Both the position numbers and the translations under genes were made by a program. Source: Streptomyces sannanensis (lineage in GTDB: Bacteria; Actinomycetota; Actinomycetes; Streptomycetales; Streptomycetaceae). Taken from it: a stretch of 64,000 nt of DNA. The stretch spans positions 4,216,001-4,280,000 of the forward strand of contig NZ_BAAAYL010000001.1 of the NCBI RefSeq assembly GCF_039536205.1, read 5' to 3'. This document shows, piece after piece, positions 42,309 through 50,205 of the stretch. The notes under the pieces are model-generated. The model did not search any database. It was not told where the DNA came from and saw only the letters and a program-made list of their open reading frames with translations. The stretch's first letter is position 1. The number at the start of each line of letters is the position of its first letter.

Positions 42309-44017
42309 CTAGAAGACTGCTGAAAATCTTGTGCGTGGGGCTGTCCGGTGGTGGGCCGGGCGGCCCCTTGCCTTATGCGTGCGCTGTCGTGAGCGTCCAG
42401 GTGCCGGTGGTGCGGGTGAGTCCGAGGTTAATCAGGCGGCGAAGGTTGAGGGCGGCGGCGCGGTGGTGGAGCCAGGTGTCGTTCTTGATGACGCCCCGGT
42501 AGGGGACGCGGCGGCTGCCCTTGGCGACGAGCCAGGCGATGGCGCGCTCCACCGGTGGTCGCCAGCGGCGGTACTCGGCCTGCCAGTCGGGGTCGGTGGC
42601 GGCCTGGTCACGGGCGGCCTTGAGCAGGTCGTACTTGGCGTGGACGGTGAAGACCCGGCCGGTTTTGGAGCGGGTGCAGCGGTCCTTGAGCGGGCAGTCG
42701 GCGCACAGCTTCTTGAACTGGGCCTGCCGGGAGCCGTTCGCCAGCGGTCGGCCGAGCGCGGCGGTGTGTCCGGCGGGGCAGGTGACCTCGCCCTTCTCGG
42801 TGTCGACGGTGAACTCGTCGGCGGTGAAGCCGCTGGGGACGGCCGGTTTCAGCGGCGGTGGCTTGAGGACCGGGTCGTGGCCCTGGGCCTGGAGGTGTTC
42901 GCGCAGGTCGCCGGTGCCGTAGGCGGCATCGCCCAGGACGGTGAGCGGTGCTTCCTCGTCGGCGAGGAGGTCGCGGGCGATGGCGGCCTCGTGGTTGTCG
43001 GCCCCGCTGCCGGCGGTCAGGGCGACCTCGGTGAACAGCCCGGCCTCGGGTTCGAAGGCCACGTGGGCGCGGAAGCCCTCCTGGTGGCGGGTGCGGTTCT
43101 TGTGAATGTGCCGCGCCTCGGGGTCGACGGTGGAGACCGTGCGGTCGCGGGCGGTCCCGCGGGTGATGCGCCAGCGCCCGTCGCGGCCGTCGGATTCCTC
43201 GGCCGGCTCCACGTCCTGGCCCGCGACCAGGGCCAGCAGCCCGACGGCGTTCGCCGCGGCCTCGCCCAACTGCTGCTCGGGCAGGCGGCCGAGCAGGTTC
43301 AGCGCGTCGGTGACCAGGGCGTCGACTAGTGCCTCACGGGCGGCCTGGTCGTTCCAGGCGATGCGGGGCTTGCCCGGGTCGGCGTAGTCGTGCGCGGTGC
43401 ACCACGCCGCAGCAACCTGCTCGGCATCGGGGACCTCGCGGATGACCCGGCGGATCGCGGCGATGAGCTGGGTGACGGTGTCCTGGGTGGCGACCGCGTC
43501 GTCCAGCACGGTGGAGTCCAGCGCCCGCCGCTGCCGGCCCTTGAGGACACCGGTGGCCGTGACGACCTCCCTGACCTTGGCGAACAGCCGGTTCGGGTCA
43601 CCCGAGCGCTGCAGTCGGCGGCGGAAGTACGTCAGCAGCGACGGGTCGAACGCGGTGTCATACAACCCCAGCCCGCACGCCGCCTTCCACCGCAGGTCAC
43701 AGCGCAGTTCCTGCACCGTCTCGAAGTCCGAGAGCCCGTGCAGGCTCTGCAGCACCACCGTCGCGGCCAGCACCTGCGGCGGCATCGACGGCCGCCCGTT
43801 CGTCGAGGGGTACATGTCCGCGAACATCGACCCGGGGAACAGCACTTCGCGATGCTCGGCCAGGAACGCGAACACACTCCCGGCCGGGATCAGCTCCCGA
43901 CAGGTCTCCCACGCATCCGGCCCGACCGTCTCCCCAGCCCATTCCCCCTGCACACACAGCAGTCTGGCCCCACACCAGTGCGCGCGAGGCCAGAACCGAG
44001 ATTTTCAGTGATCTTCT
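42309..44017 (-). mobile_element. Insertion sequence A, IS1182-type (1709 bp)
   Basis: Bounded by ctagaagactgctgaaaatc and gattttcagtgatcttctag, imperfect 23-bp inverted repeats that begin and end with ctag. It contains one transposase gene on the minus strand. The right-hand ctag is shared with the tip of the miniature element at 44017. Confidence 0.85.
42373..43953 (-). CDS. IS1182-family transposase (element A)
   Basis: 526 residues, intact. N-terminal helical DNA-binding part (AGSVFAFLAEHREVLFPGSM, MPPQVLAATVVLQSLHGLSD), then a DDE-type core (ALDSTVLDDAVATQ; VLGDAAYGTGDLREHL; WRPPVERAIAWLVAKGSRRV with the final Glu), and a Cys cluster LCADCPLKDRCTRSKTGR before the last acidic residue. 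The GTG start at 43953 aligns with the equivalent start in element B. Clearly related to but diverged from that protein, so the two elements arrived independently or are old. Confidence 0.9.
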   Translation of the reverse strand: MQGEWAGETVGPDAWETCRELIPAGSVFAFLAEHREVLFPGSMFADMYPSTNGRPSMPPQVLAATVVLQSLHGLSDFETVQELRCDLRWKAACGLGLYDTAFDPSLLTYFRRRLQRSGDPNRLFAKVREVVTATGVLKGRQRRALDSTVLDDAVATQDTVTQLIAAIRRVIREVPDAEQVAAAWCTAHDYADPGKPRIAWNDQAAREALVDALVTDALNLLGRLPEQQLGEAAANAVGLLALVAGQDVEPAEESDGRDGRWRITRGTARDRTVSTVDPEARHIHKNRTRHQEGFRAHVAFEPEAGLFTEVALTAGSGADNHEAAIARDLLADEEAPLTVLGDAAYGTGDLREHLQAQGHDPVLKPPPLKPAVPSGFTADEFTVDTEKGEVTCPAGHTAALGRPLANGSRQAQFKKLCADCPLKDRCTRSKTGRVFTVHAKYDLLKAARDQAATDPDWQAEYRRWRPPVERAIAWLVAKGSRRVPYRGVIKNDTWLHHRAAALNLRRLINLGLTRTTGTWTLTTAHA

Positions 44018-44190
44018 AGGGCGTGTTTCGAAAGTCCCGCCTGGTCGGGAACGCCCGGCACGCACGCTCGCCGCGTTGTCGGTCGTCGGCGCAGCCCGCT
44101 GCGCTCTCCTCCCTCCGCCTTGCGATCGCACGCACCAGACGCCCCCGACCCCGCCCTCCGGGCGGACGACGCTACTTTCGAAACACGCCC
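44017..44190. mobile_element. 174-bp miniature inverted-repeat element with gggcgtgtttcgaaagt ends
   Basis: Perfect 17-bp terminal inverted repeats gggcgtgtttcgaaagt / actttcgaaacacgccc; with the flanking cta/tag they extend to 20 bp. The interior has no ORF but contains cgcacgctcgccgcg and gccttgcgatcgcacgcacc, which also occur inside copies C and D of the other miniature family. It lies exactly between the two insertion sequences. Confidence 0.85.
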
Positions 44191-45906
44191 TAGAAGACTC
44201 ATGAAGATCTTGGGTTCTGGCCCCGCCGCGTGAGCGGCGGGGCCAGACTCTTTCTCGTGGTGATGGGGGAATGGGCCGGGGAGACGGTCGGGCCGGATGT
44301 GTGGGAGACCTGCCGGGAGTTGATCCCGGCAGGCAGTGTGTTCGCGTTCCTGGCCGAGCATCGCGGCGCGCTGTTCCCGGCGGAGACGTTCGAGGACATG
44401 TACCCGTCGGCGAACGGGCGGCCGAGCATGCCGCCGCAGATCCTGGCCGCGGCGATCACGCTGCAGGCCCTTAACGGGCTGTCGGACTTCGAGACGGTCC
44501 AGGAGTTGCGGTGTGACCTGAGGTGGAAGGCCGCGTGCGGGCTGGGCCTGCACGACATGGCGTTCGATCCGTCGCTGCTGGCCTACTTCCGGCGCCGGCT
44601 GGCCCGCTCGGTGCGGCCGAACCGTGTCTTCGAGACGGTGCGCGAGGTGGTGAAGGCCACCGGTGTCCTCAAGGGCAAGCACCGGCGGGCGCTGGACTCC
44701 ACGGTGCTGGACGATGCGGTCGCCACCCAGGACACCGTCACCCAGATCATCGCCGCCGTCCGCGCGGTAATTCGCGAGGTCCCCGGGGCCGCTGAGGTGG
44801 CAGCCGTGCAGTGCACCGCGCATGACTACAGCGACCCGGGCAAACCAAGGATCGCCTGGAATGACGAGCAGGCCCGCGCCACGCTTGTTGATGCCCTGGT
44901 CAGTGACGCGCTCAGGCTGCTCGGGCATCTGCCCGAGCAGGAGCTGGGCGAGAAGGCCGCGAATGCCGTCGGCATCCTGGCCCTGGTCGCCGGGCAAGAC
45001 GTCGAACCCGCCGAGGACTCCGACGGCCGCGACGGGCGCTGGCGCATCACCCGTGGCACCGCGCAGGACCGGATGGTCTCCACCGTCGACCCCGAGGCCC
45101 GGCACATCCACAAAACCCGCACCCACCAGCAAGACGGCTTCAAGGCCCACCTGGCCATCGAGCCCGAGACCGGGTTATACACCGCCGTCGCCCTGCGGCC
45201 CGGCAGTGGCCCAGAGCACCACGAGGCCACCGTCGGCCTGGACCTTCTCGCCGAGGAGGACGGGCCGGTGGACGCCTTCGGCGACACCGCCTACTCCACC
45301 GGCGATGCCCGCCAGGCCCTCGAAGACGCAGGGCACCGGCTGTTCCTCAAGCCCGCCCCGCTACGGGCGGCCGTCCCCGGCGGCTTCACCCTGGACGACT
45401 TCGCCATCGACACCGCCGCCGCCACGGTGACCTGCCCCGCTGGACACACGGTCCCCCTGTCAGACCCCGGCGGACAGCACCACCAGCGCAAGGCGGCCTT
45501 CGGGAAACTGTGCGCCGGATGTCCCCTGCGCGAGCGGTGCACCAAGGCCAAGGCCGGCCGCATCCTGACCATCCGCCCACACCACGACCTGCTCGCAGCC
45601 GCCCGCCGCCAGGCCGCTACCGACCCCGACTGGCAAGCCGACTACCGCCGCTGGAGACCACCGGTCGAACGCGCCGTCGCCTGGCTCGTCCACCACGGCA
45701 ACCGCAAACTCCGCTACCGCGGAACCATCGCCAACGACACCTGGCTCCACACCCGAGCCGCCGCCCTCAACCTCCGCCGACTGATCAACCTCGGACTCAC
45801 CCGCACCGGCGACACCTGGCACCTCGCCCCGGCCACCGGATGACCAGAAGGGCCGCCCGGCCTCCGGCCGGACAGCCCCTCAACAAGATCTTCATGAGTC
45901 TTCTAG
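44190..45906 (+). mobile_element. Insertion sequence B, IS1182-type (1717 bp)
   Basis: Perfect 23-bp inverted repeats starting ctagaagactcatgaagatc (44190-44212) and ending gatcttcatgagtcttctag (45884-45906). One intact transposase gene on the plus strand. The perfect ends and intact gene suggest a potentially active or recent copy. Confidence 0.9.
44260..45843 (+). CDS. IS1182-family transposase (element B)
   Basis: 527 residues. Same layout as the element A transposase: GEWAGETVGPDVWETCRELI at the N terminus, ALDSTVLDDAVATQDTVTQI, FGDTAYSTGDARQALED, a Cys cluster LCAGCPLRERCTKAKAGR and WRPPVERAVAWLVHHGNRKL with the last DDE acidic residue. GTG 44260 chosen by alignment with element A; GTG 44230 and ATG 44263 are alternatives. 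No frameshift seen. Confidence 0.9.
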   Translation: MMGEWAGETVGPDVWETCRELIPAGSVFAFLAEHRGALFPAETFEDMYPSANGRPSMPPQILAAAITLQALNGLSDFETVQELRCDLRWKAACGLGLHDMAFDPSLLAYFRRRLARSVRPNRVFETVREVVKATGVLKGKHRRALDSTVLDDAVATQDTVTQIIAAVRAVIREVPGAAEVAAVQCTAHDYSDPGKPRIAWNDEQARATLVDALVSDALRLLGHLPEQELGEKAANAVGILALVAGQDVEPAEDSDGRDGRWRITRGTAQDRMVSTVDPEARHIHKTRTHQQDGFKAHLAIEPETGLYTAVALRPGSGPEHHEATVGLDLLAEEDGPVDAFGDTAYSTGDARQALEDAGHRLFLKPAPLRAAVPGGFTLDDFAIDTAAATVTCPAGHTVPLSDPGGQHHQRKAAFGKLCAGCPLRERCTKAKAGRILTIRPHHDLLAAARRQAATDPDWQADYRRWRPPVERAVAWLVHHGNRKLRYRGTIANDTWLHTRAAALNLRRLINLGLTRTGDTWHLAPATG

Positions 45907-45911
45907 TACCC

Positions 45912-46116
45912 AGTGCTGTGACCGGCAACGTTTGCCCGTCAAGGAGCGGCGTCCGGTGCGTGCGATCGCAAGGCGGCCGAAGACCCTCGTAGCAGCGCTC
46001 CTGGGGTTTTCGGCCAACGCGGCGAGCGTGCGTGCCTGGGGGCACCCCTGGGGTCACCCCTGGGGGAGGTAGCTGGGGGAGCGTCGCGACGGGGCAAACG
46101 TTGCCGGGAGGGGCAT
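45912..46116. mobile_element. Miniature inverted-repeat element, copy D
   Basis: Starts agtgctgtgaccggcaacgt and ends acgttgccgggaggggcatt; inner arms caacgtttgccc and gggcaaacgttg pair. The interior matches copy C (DUF1330 insertion) in reverse orientation over almost its whole length. A second agtgctgtgaccgg tip begins right behind it at 46118. It starts 5 bp from insertion sequence B. Confidence 0.75.
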
Positions 46117-46399
46117 TAGTGCTGTGACCGGGCCGAAGTGGCCACTCTGCCGCTCTCCGTACGGCGGGCCTGGGGGAGTCCGTTCTCGAACTCCCCCAGC
46201 TGCCTTCCTCAGACGCCGCTGTGGGTGTCCCCGGAGGTGTCCTCTGGGCGGGGTCGGATCACCTGGCGTCGCGAAGCCGACGCCCCGGGGTACGAGGGCA
46301 ACCCCCGGGCAGGGCTGGGGCGAAGCCCCGGTTTCGGGAAGGGGCGGGGGAACAAGCCCGGAGCAAGCCGCCGCAGGCGGACGCCGCGTCCGGGCGCGG
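46117..46399. other. Repeat-rich gap downstream of the PP2C gene
   Basis: No gene is supported. Starts with an extra agtgctgtgaccggg tip of the miniature family, then a hairpin ctgggggag / ctcccccag near 46170-46200, and further GC-rich palindromic stretches such as aagccccggtttcgggaagg. It probably contains the terminator of the leftward PP2C gene. Confidence 0.5.
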
Positions 46400-47140
46400 C
46401 TACTCGCTCACGCGGACCAGCGCGAGCGTGATGTTGTCCGGGCCTCCCGCGTCCATCGCCGCCTTCCACAGTTCGAAGGCGGCCTTGCCGTCGTCGTGGA
46501 CGCGCAGCACCTCGCCGATCTCGTCGTCGGTCACCGGGTCGGTCAGGCCGTCGCTGCACACCAGGTAGCGGCTCTCCGGGGCCAGCGGGGCGCTGGTGAC
46601 ATGGGGGTGGACGGCGGTGAACTCCACCGTGCCGCCGATGGTCTGGGTGACCAGGGAGGTCGTGCGGTGGCCGGGGGCCGGCGGCGGGCTGTCGTCCACG
46701 CTGGTCTGGCGCAGTCCGTCCCGTGTGGCGTCGAACACCCGGCTGTCGCCGACATTGAAGGTGAGCACCGCACGCGGAAGCATCACGACGCCTGCGACGG
46801 TCGTTCCCATCATGATCAGGTCGGGGTCGTCGTCGGCGGATGCGTACATCGCCTCGTTGCAGGCCGTCAGGGCGTCCCGCACGGCCTCCTCGCTGTCCAG
46901 GAGCGGGCCGATACGGGCGAGCCGGCGTACGACGAGCGCGCTGGCCACATCACCGCTCGGATGGCCGCCGAGACCGTCGGCGACCGCGACGACGAGCGGG
47001 GTGCCGAGCGGGAACAGCAGCGTCTGCGGGCTCTCGGTCTCGGTGCTGCACAGCGTCCACGGCCCGATGACCAGGCTGTCCTCGTTGTGGCTGCGGATCA
47101 GTCCGTTGTGGCTGAGGGCGCTCACGGCGACGTACGGCAT
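46400..47140 (-). CDS. PP2C-type protein serine/threonine phosphatase
   Basis: 246 residues. PPM-family metal-binding motifs are complete: SHNGLIRSHNEDSLVIG (motif 1 Asp), VVAVADGLGGHPSGDVAS (motif 2), TFNVGDSRVFDATRDGLRQ, LVCSDGLTDPVTDDEI and GGPDNITLALVRV (final Asp). A stand-alone cytosolic Mn/Mg phosphatase that would reverse Ser/Thr kinase or act on FHA-type substrates. Same strand as the sigma-like gene pair upstream, 69 bp apart. Confidence 0.93.
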   Translation of the reverse strand: MPYVAVSALSHNGLIRSHNEDSLVIGPWTLCSTETESPQTLLFPLGTPLVVAVADGLGGHPSGDVASALVVRRLARIGPLLDSEEAVRDALTACNEAMYASADDDPDLIMMGTTVAGVVMLPRAVLTFNVGDSRVFDATRDGLRQTSVDDSPPPAPGHRTTSLVTQTIGGTVEFTAVHPHVTSAPLAPESRYLVCSDGLTDPVTDDEIGEVLRVHDDGKAAFELWKAAMDAGGPDNITLALVRVSE

Positions 47141-47209
47141 GGGACGTCATCGCCTTCCGGGTCAGATCGTTCCGGTTCCGGTCTCCCCTTCTTTCATTCT
47201 CGCGCCGGT

Positions 47210-47464
47210 TCACAGCCCTTCCACCGGGGGCGCGATGTCGGACGGCGGCGACTGCCAGGGCTGTTCGACTGCCACCCACACCACCAGGGCGAGGGCCAGC
47301 GCGGCCAGCAGCAGCCACCCGAGGACGCGCAGGTTCCGGCGGCGGCGCTGCAGCCGGGTGCCGCGTTCGACGGCCCGGACCGGCAGTCCGGCGGGGACCG
47401 CCGGGTGGGGTGAGGCGTCCAGCAGCCGCCTGACCCGGTCCTCCTTCTCCTTGCGGCTGGTCAT
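47210..47464 (-). CDS. Small membrane protein coupled to the sigma-like gene
   Basis: 84 residues. Cytoplasmic N-terminal part with basic and Pro residues (KEKEDRVRRLLDASPHPAVP, then VERGTRLQRRRRNLRVLG), one membrane helix (WLLLAALALALVVWVAV) and a short outer tail QPWQSPPSDIAPPVEGL. The ATG overlaps the stop of the sigma-like gene (ATGA), so translation is coupled. Position suggests an anti-sigma-like or anchoring partner, but there is no zinc-finger HxxxCxxC motif, so that is inference only. Confidence 0.8.
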   Translation of the reverse strand: MTSRKEKEDRVRRLLDASPHPAVPAGLPVRAVERGTRLQRRRRNLRVLGWLLLAALALALVVWVAVEQPWQSPPSDIAPPVEGL

Positions 47465-47898
47465 GAGGCGTACATCGTGCTGATCGCCCGGGTGCAGATC
47501 GTCTGGACTCGCCCCACGGGGATGCCGACGAGCGCGGCGGTCTGCTCCTCGGCGATGCCCTCGTAGAGGCGCAGCACCAGGATCAGCCGTTCCCCCGGGG
47601 TGAGCGGTTCCAACAATCCGCCCTGCCGGCGGCGATGCCGCCACCCGGCCCGGGCGAAGAGGCCGACGAGCTCCTCGCGGGCACGGTTGTACGGGTCCTC
47701 GCCGCGCAGCCGGTCCCATTCCGCGTAGGTACGGGCCAGCGCGGCCGTCAGCAGCCGCTCCGCATGAGGGCAGTGCCCGGCCGGCTCCCCGGTGAGCAGG
47801 GAGGCGGTGTGCATCAGCCGCCCCGCCACGCCCGCGGCGAAGGCCTCGAACTCCCGGGCACGGCGGCGCTGCCGGTATGCCTGCCGCTCTCCCACCAC
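47461..47898 (-). CDS. Sigma-factor-like helix-turn-helix protein (region 4 type)
   Basis: 145 residues. The C terminus has a sigma region 4 pattern: LTPGERLILVLRLYEGIAEE QTAALVGIPVGRVQTICTRA. The N-terminal half (FEAFAAGVAGRLMHTASLLT, HAERLLTAALARTYAEWDRL) resembles region 2 of the SigE/SACE ECF-like group but lacks a strong -10 recognition helix. It may be a true short ECF sigma factor or a sigma-like regulator. GTG start. Overlaps the small membrane protein gene. Confidence 0.82.
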   Translation of the reverse strand: MVGERQAYRQRRRAREFEAFAAGVAGRLMHTASLLTGEPAGHCPHAERLLTAALARTYAEWDRLRGEDPYNRAREELVGLFARAGWRHRRRQGGLLEPLTPGERLILVLRLYEGIAEEQTAALVGIPVGRVQTICTRAISTMYAS

Positions 47899-48020
47899 GT
47901 CCCCCGTCCCCGGTCCGCCGCTCTCGCGCGCCGTGCTCTCGCAGTCGCCGTGCTCGCAGGTTGCCGTGCCTCATATGAAGCAGCGGTGGGGGTGCGGGTC
48001 AAGAGGCCGTCGGGAGGTCG

Positions 48021-48536
48021 TCAGGAGGCCGGGGGCTCCTGACGACCGGCGGACGCCTGCCGGGCGGAGAGCGCGGAGTTGAAGCGGGTCAGCAGGGTGC
48101 AGAAGGACTCGCGCTCGTCCTCGCTCCAGTCCTGCGTCACCTGGCGCATGAGTTCGCGCCGGGACGATCGGACCTCCTCCAGGCGTGCCCGGCCGCGCGG
48201 CGAGAGCTGGAGCACGACGGCCCGGCCGTCCTCGGGATGCGAGGTGCGCTTGACGAGGCCGGTGTCGACGAGCGGTGCGACCTGCCGGGTCACGGTCGAG
48301 GAGTCGATCCCCATGCCCGCGGCGAGCGCCTTGACGCCCATGGGGCCTTCCTGGTCGAGCCTGTTGAGCAGCAGGTACGCCGCCCGGTCCATGGAGTTGC
48401 GGACCTGGCCGACGCCGCCGAGGCGGGTCTGCTCCGCGCGGCGGGCGAAGACGGCGACCTGGTGCTGGAGGGCATCGAGGAGGCCGGGATTCAGCTCGGA
48501 ACTCGTGTCCGAAGTCATGTCCTGGGTCATGGGCAT
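48021..48536 (-). CDS. MarR-family transcriptional regulator
   Basis: 171 residues. Winged-helix core: RAAYLLLNRLDQEGPMGVKA, LAAGMGIDSSTVTRQVAPLV, DTGLVKRTSHPEDGRAVVLQ LSPRGRARLEEV, the wing with DxRxxxxxLT-type sequence. Start ATG 48536, with a second ATG at 48530. Divergent from ilvA by about 160 bp; the ligand and regulon are unknown. Targets may include the neighbouring ilvA or the ABC exporter, but no site is evident. Confidence 0.9.
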   Translation of the reverse strand: MPMTQDMTSDTSSELNPGLLDALQHQVAVFARRAEQTRLGGVGQVRNSMDRAAYLLLNRLDQEGPMGVKALAAGMGIDSSTVTRQVAPLVDTGLVKRTSHPEDGRAVVLQLSPRGRARLEEVRSSRRELMRQVTQDWSEDERESFCTLLTRFNSALSARQASAGRQEPPAS

Positions 48537-48694
48537 GGCCGGGGGCTCTCTCGTGCGGTGGGCTTGTTGGTGGGGGACAGAGTACGCGGCCGGAACCTGG
48601 TACGTACCGGCCCTGCGGAAACCTGTGGACAACGGGGAGCCGGGGGGCGGTTCCGGCGCGGCCGGCACACCGGTGAGCTGCAAGACTTGCGTTC

Positions 48695-49927
48695 ATGAGC
48701 TTCCGTACGCCTGACCGCTCGCGCACCCTCGTTCTCGACGACATCCGCGGAGCGCAGAAGATGCTCTCCGGTGTGGCCCGGATGACGGCGATGGAAGGCA
48801 GCAGGCATCTCTCGCAGCTGGTCGGCGCCCCCGTCCACTTCAAGTGCGAGAACCTGCAGCGCACCGGGTCCTTCAAGCTGCGCGGCGCGTTCGTGCGGAT
48901 CGCCGGCCTGTCCCCGGAGCAGCGGGCGGCGGGCGTCGTCGCCGCGAGCGCCGGCAATCACGCCCAGGGGGTGGCCCTGGCCTCGGCGCTGCTGGGGGTG
49001 CGGTCGACGGTGTACATGCCGGTGGGCGCCCCGCTGCCGAAGGTGGCGGCGACCCGTGAGTACGGGGCCGAGGTGCGGCTGCACGGGCAGGTCGTGGACG
49101 AGACCCTCGCCGCGGCACAGGACTACGCCCGCGACACGGGCGCGGTGTTCATCCACCCCTTCGACCACCCGGACATCATCGCGGGCCAGGGCACGGTGGG
49201 TCTGGAGATCCTGGAGCAGTGCCCCGAGGTGCGCACGATCGTCGTCGGCATCGGCGGCGGCGGGCTGGCGGCCGGTATCGCGCTGGCGGTGAAGTCGGTG
49301 CGCCCGGATGTGCGGATCGTCGGGGTGCAGGCGGCCGCGGCCGCGTCCTATCCGCCCTCGCTGGCGGCCGGACGGCCGGTGACGATCGAGCCGGCGCCGA
49401 CGATGGCGGACGGTATCAAGGTGGGGCGGCCCGGCGATGTTCCTTTCGAAATCATTGGCGAACTCGTCGACGAGGTGCGTACGGTCTCGGAGGACGCGCT
49501 CTCCAGCGCGCTACTGCTGTGCCTGGAGCGGGCCAAGCTCGTCGTCGAGCCGGCCGGGGCCAGCCCTGTGGCGGCGTTGTTGACGAGGCCGGAAGCCTTC
49601 TCCGAGGGGCCGGTGGTGGCGGTGCTGTCGGGCGGCAATGTCGACGCGCTGCTGCTGCAGCGGATCCTGCGTCACGGCATGGCCGCGGCGGGACGGTACC
49701 TGGGTCTGCGGGTGCGGCTGACGGACCGGCCGGGGGCTCTGGCCTCGCTTCTCGGGGCGTTGTCAGTGGCGGATGCCAATGTGTTGGACGTGAGCCACAT
49801 CCGGACCGATCCCCGGCTCGGGCTGAGCGAGGTGGAGGTGGAGCTGCACCTGGAGACGAAGGGCCCGGAGCACTGCCGCGAGGTCGCGGCGACGCTGCGG
49901 GAGGCGGGCTACACGGTCTTGGACTGA
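48695..49927 (+). CDS. ilvA: Threonine dehydratase with ACT-like domain
   Basis: 410 residues. PLP-lysine motif KCENLQRTGSFKLRGAF, SAGNHAQGVALAS, and the glycine loop VVGIGGGGLAAGI identify a fold type II Thr/Ser dehydratase making 2-oxobutanoate. The C-terminal ACT domain (LRVRLTDRPGALASLLGALS, DVSHIRTDPRLGLSEVEVEL) fits the short, possibly catabolic or regulated form. The symbol follows streptomycete annotation; tdcB-like naming is also possible. The last 22 codons (KGPEHCREVAATLREAGYTV...) are the first copy of a 73-bp tandem triplication that continues past the stop codon. Confidence 0.93.
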   Translation: MSFRTPDRSRTLVLDDIRGAQKMLSGVARMTAMEGSRHLSQLVGAPVHFKCENLQRTGSFKLRGAFVRIAGLSPEQRAAGVVAASAGNHAQGVALASALLGVRSTVYMPVGAPLPKVAATREYGAEVRLHGQVVDETLAAAQDYARDTGAVFIHPFDHPDIIAGQGTVGLEILEQCPEVRTIVVGIGGGGLAAGIALAVKSVRPDVRIVGVQAAAAASYPPSLAAGRPVTIEPAPTMADGIKVGRPGDVPFEIIGELVDEVRTVSEDALSSALLLCLERAKLVVEPAGASPVAALLTRPEAFSEGPVVAVLSGGNVDALLLQRILRHGMAAAGRYLGLRVRLTDRPGALASLLGALSVADANVLDVSHIRTDPRLGLSEVEVELHLETKGPEHCREVAATLREAGYTVLD

Positions 49928-50077
49928 TGCCAAGGGCCCGGAGCACTGCCGCGAGGTCGCGGCGACGCTGCGGGAGGCGGGCTGCACGGTCTTGGACTGA
50001 TGCCAAGGGCCCGGAGCACTGCCGCGAGGTCGCGGCGACGCTGTGGGAGGCGGGCTGCACGGTCTTGGGCTGATGCC
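49859..50077 (+). repeat. Three tandem 73-bp copies of the ilvA 3' end
   Basis: Units at 49859-49931, 49932-50004 and 50005-50077, each beginning aagggcccggagcactgccg and ending near ggtcttgg-ctgatgcc. Copy 1 is the genuine gene end with its TGA. Copies 2 and 3 differ from it by only a few bases (tac to tgc; cgg to tgg; gac to ggc). The 73-bp unit is not a multiple of three, so the downstream copies are in other frames and are not part of IlvA. Confidence 0.95.
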
Positions 50078-50102
50078 ACGAGCGGCGTTGTGTGAACGCG
50101 AT

Positions 50103-50114
50103 GTATCGCGATAC
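50103..50114. promoter_or_regulatory. Palindrome gtatcgcgatac upstream of the ABC exporter
   Basis: A perfect 12-bp palindrome about 90 bp before the ATPase start. Short AT-ended palindromes of this type are typical operators of TetR or PadR regulators. The MarR gene 1.6 kb away is one candidate regulator; this is inference. Confidence 0.45.
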
Positions 50115-50205
50115 GGTGTGGTCCGCGCCACCGATGTACCGGGCATCCCCTGCCAGGCACATCCACGATCTGCGGAACACGACCCACAATTGGGGGGGTA
50201 ACCAC

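Noticed and set aside
49219..50073. ORF joining an alternative ilvA frame to the third repeat copy
   Set aside because: Its body is a shadow of ilvA; the sensible C-terminal peptide is just the duplicated gene end in a new frame.
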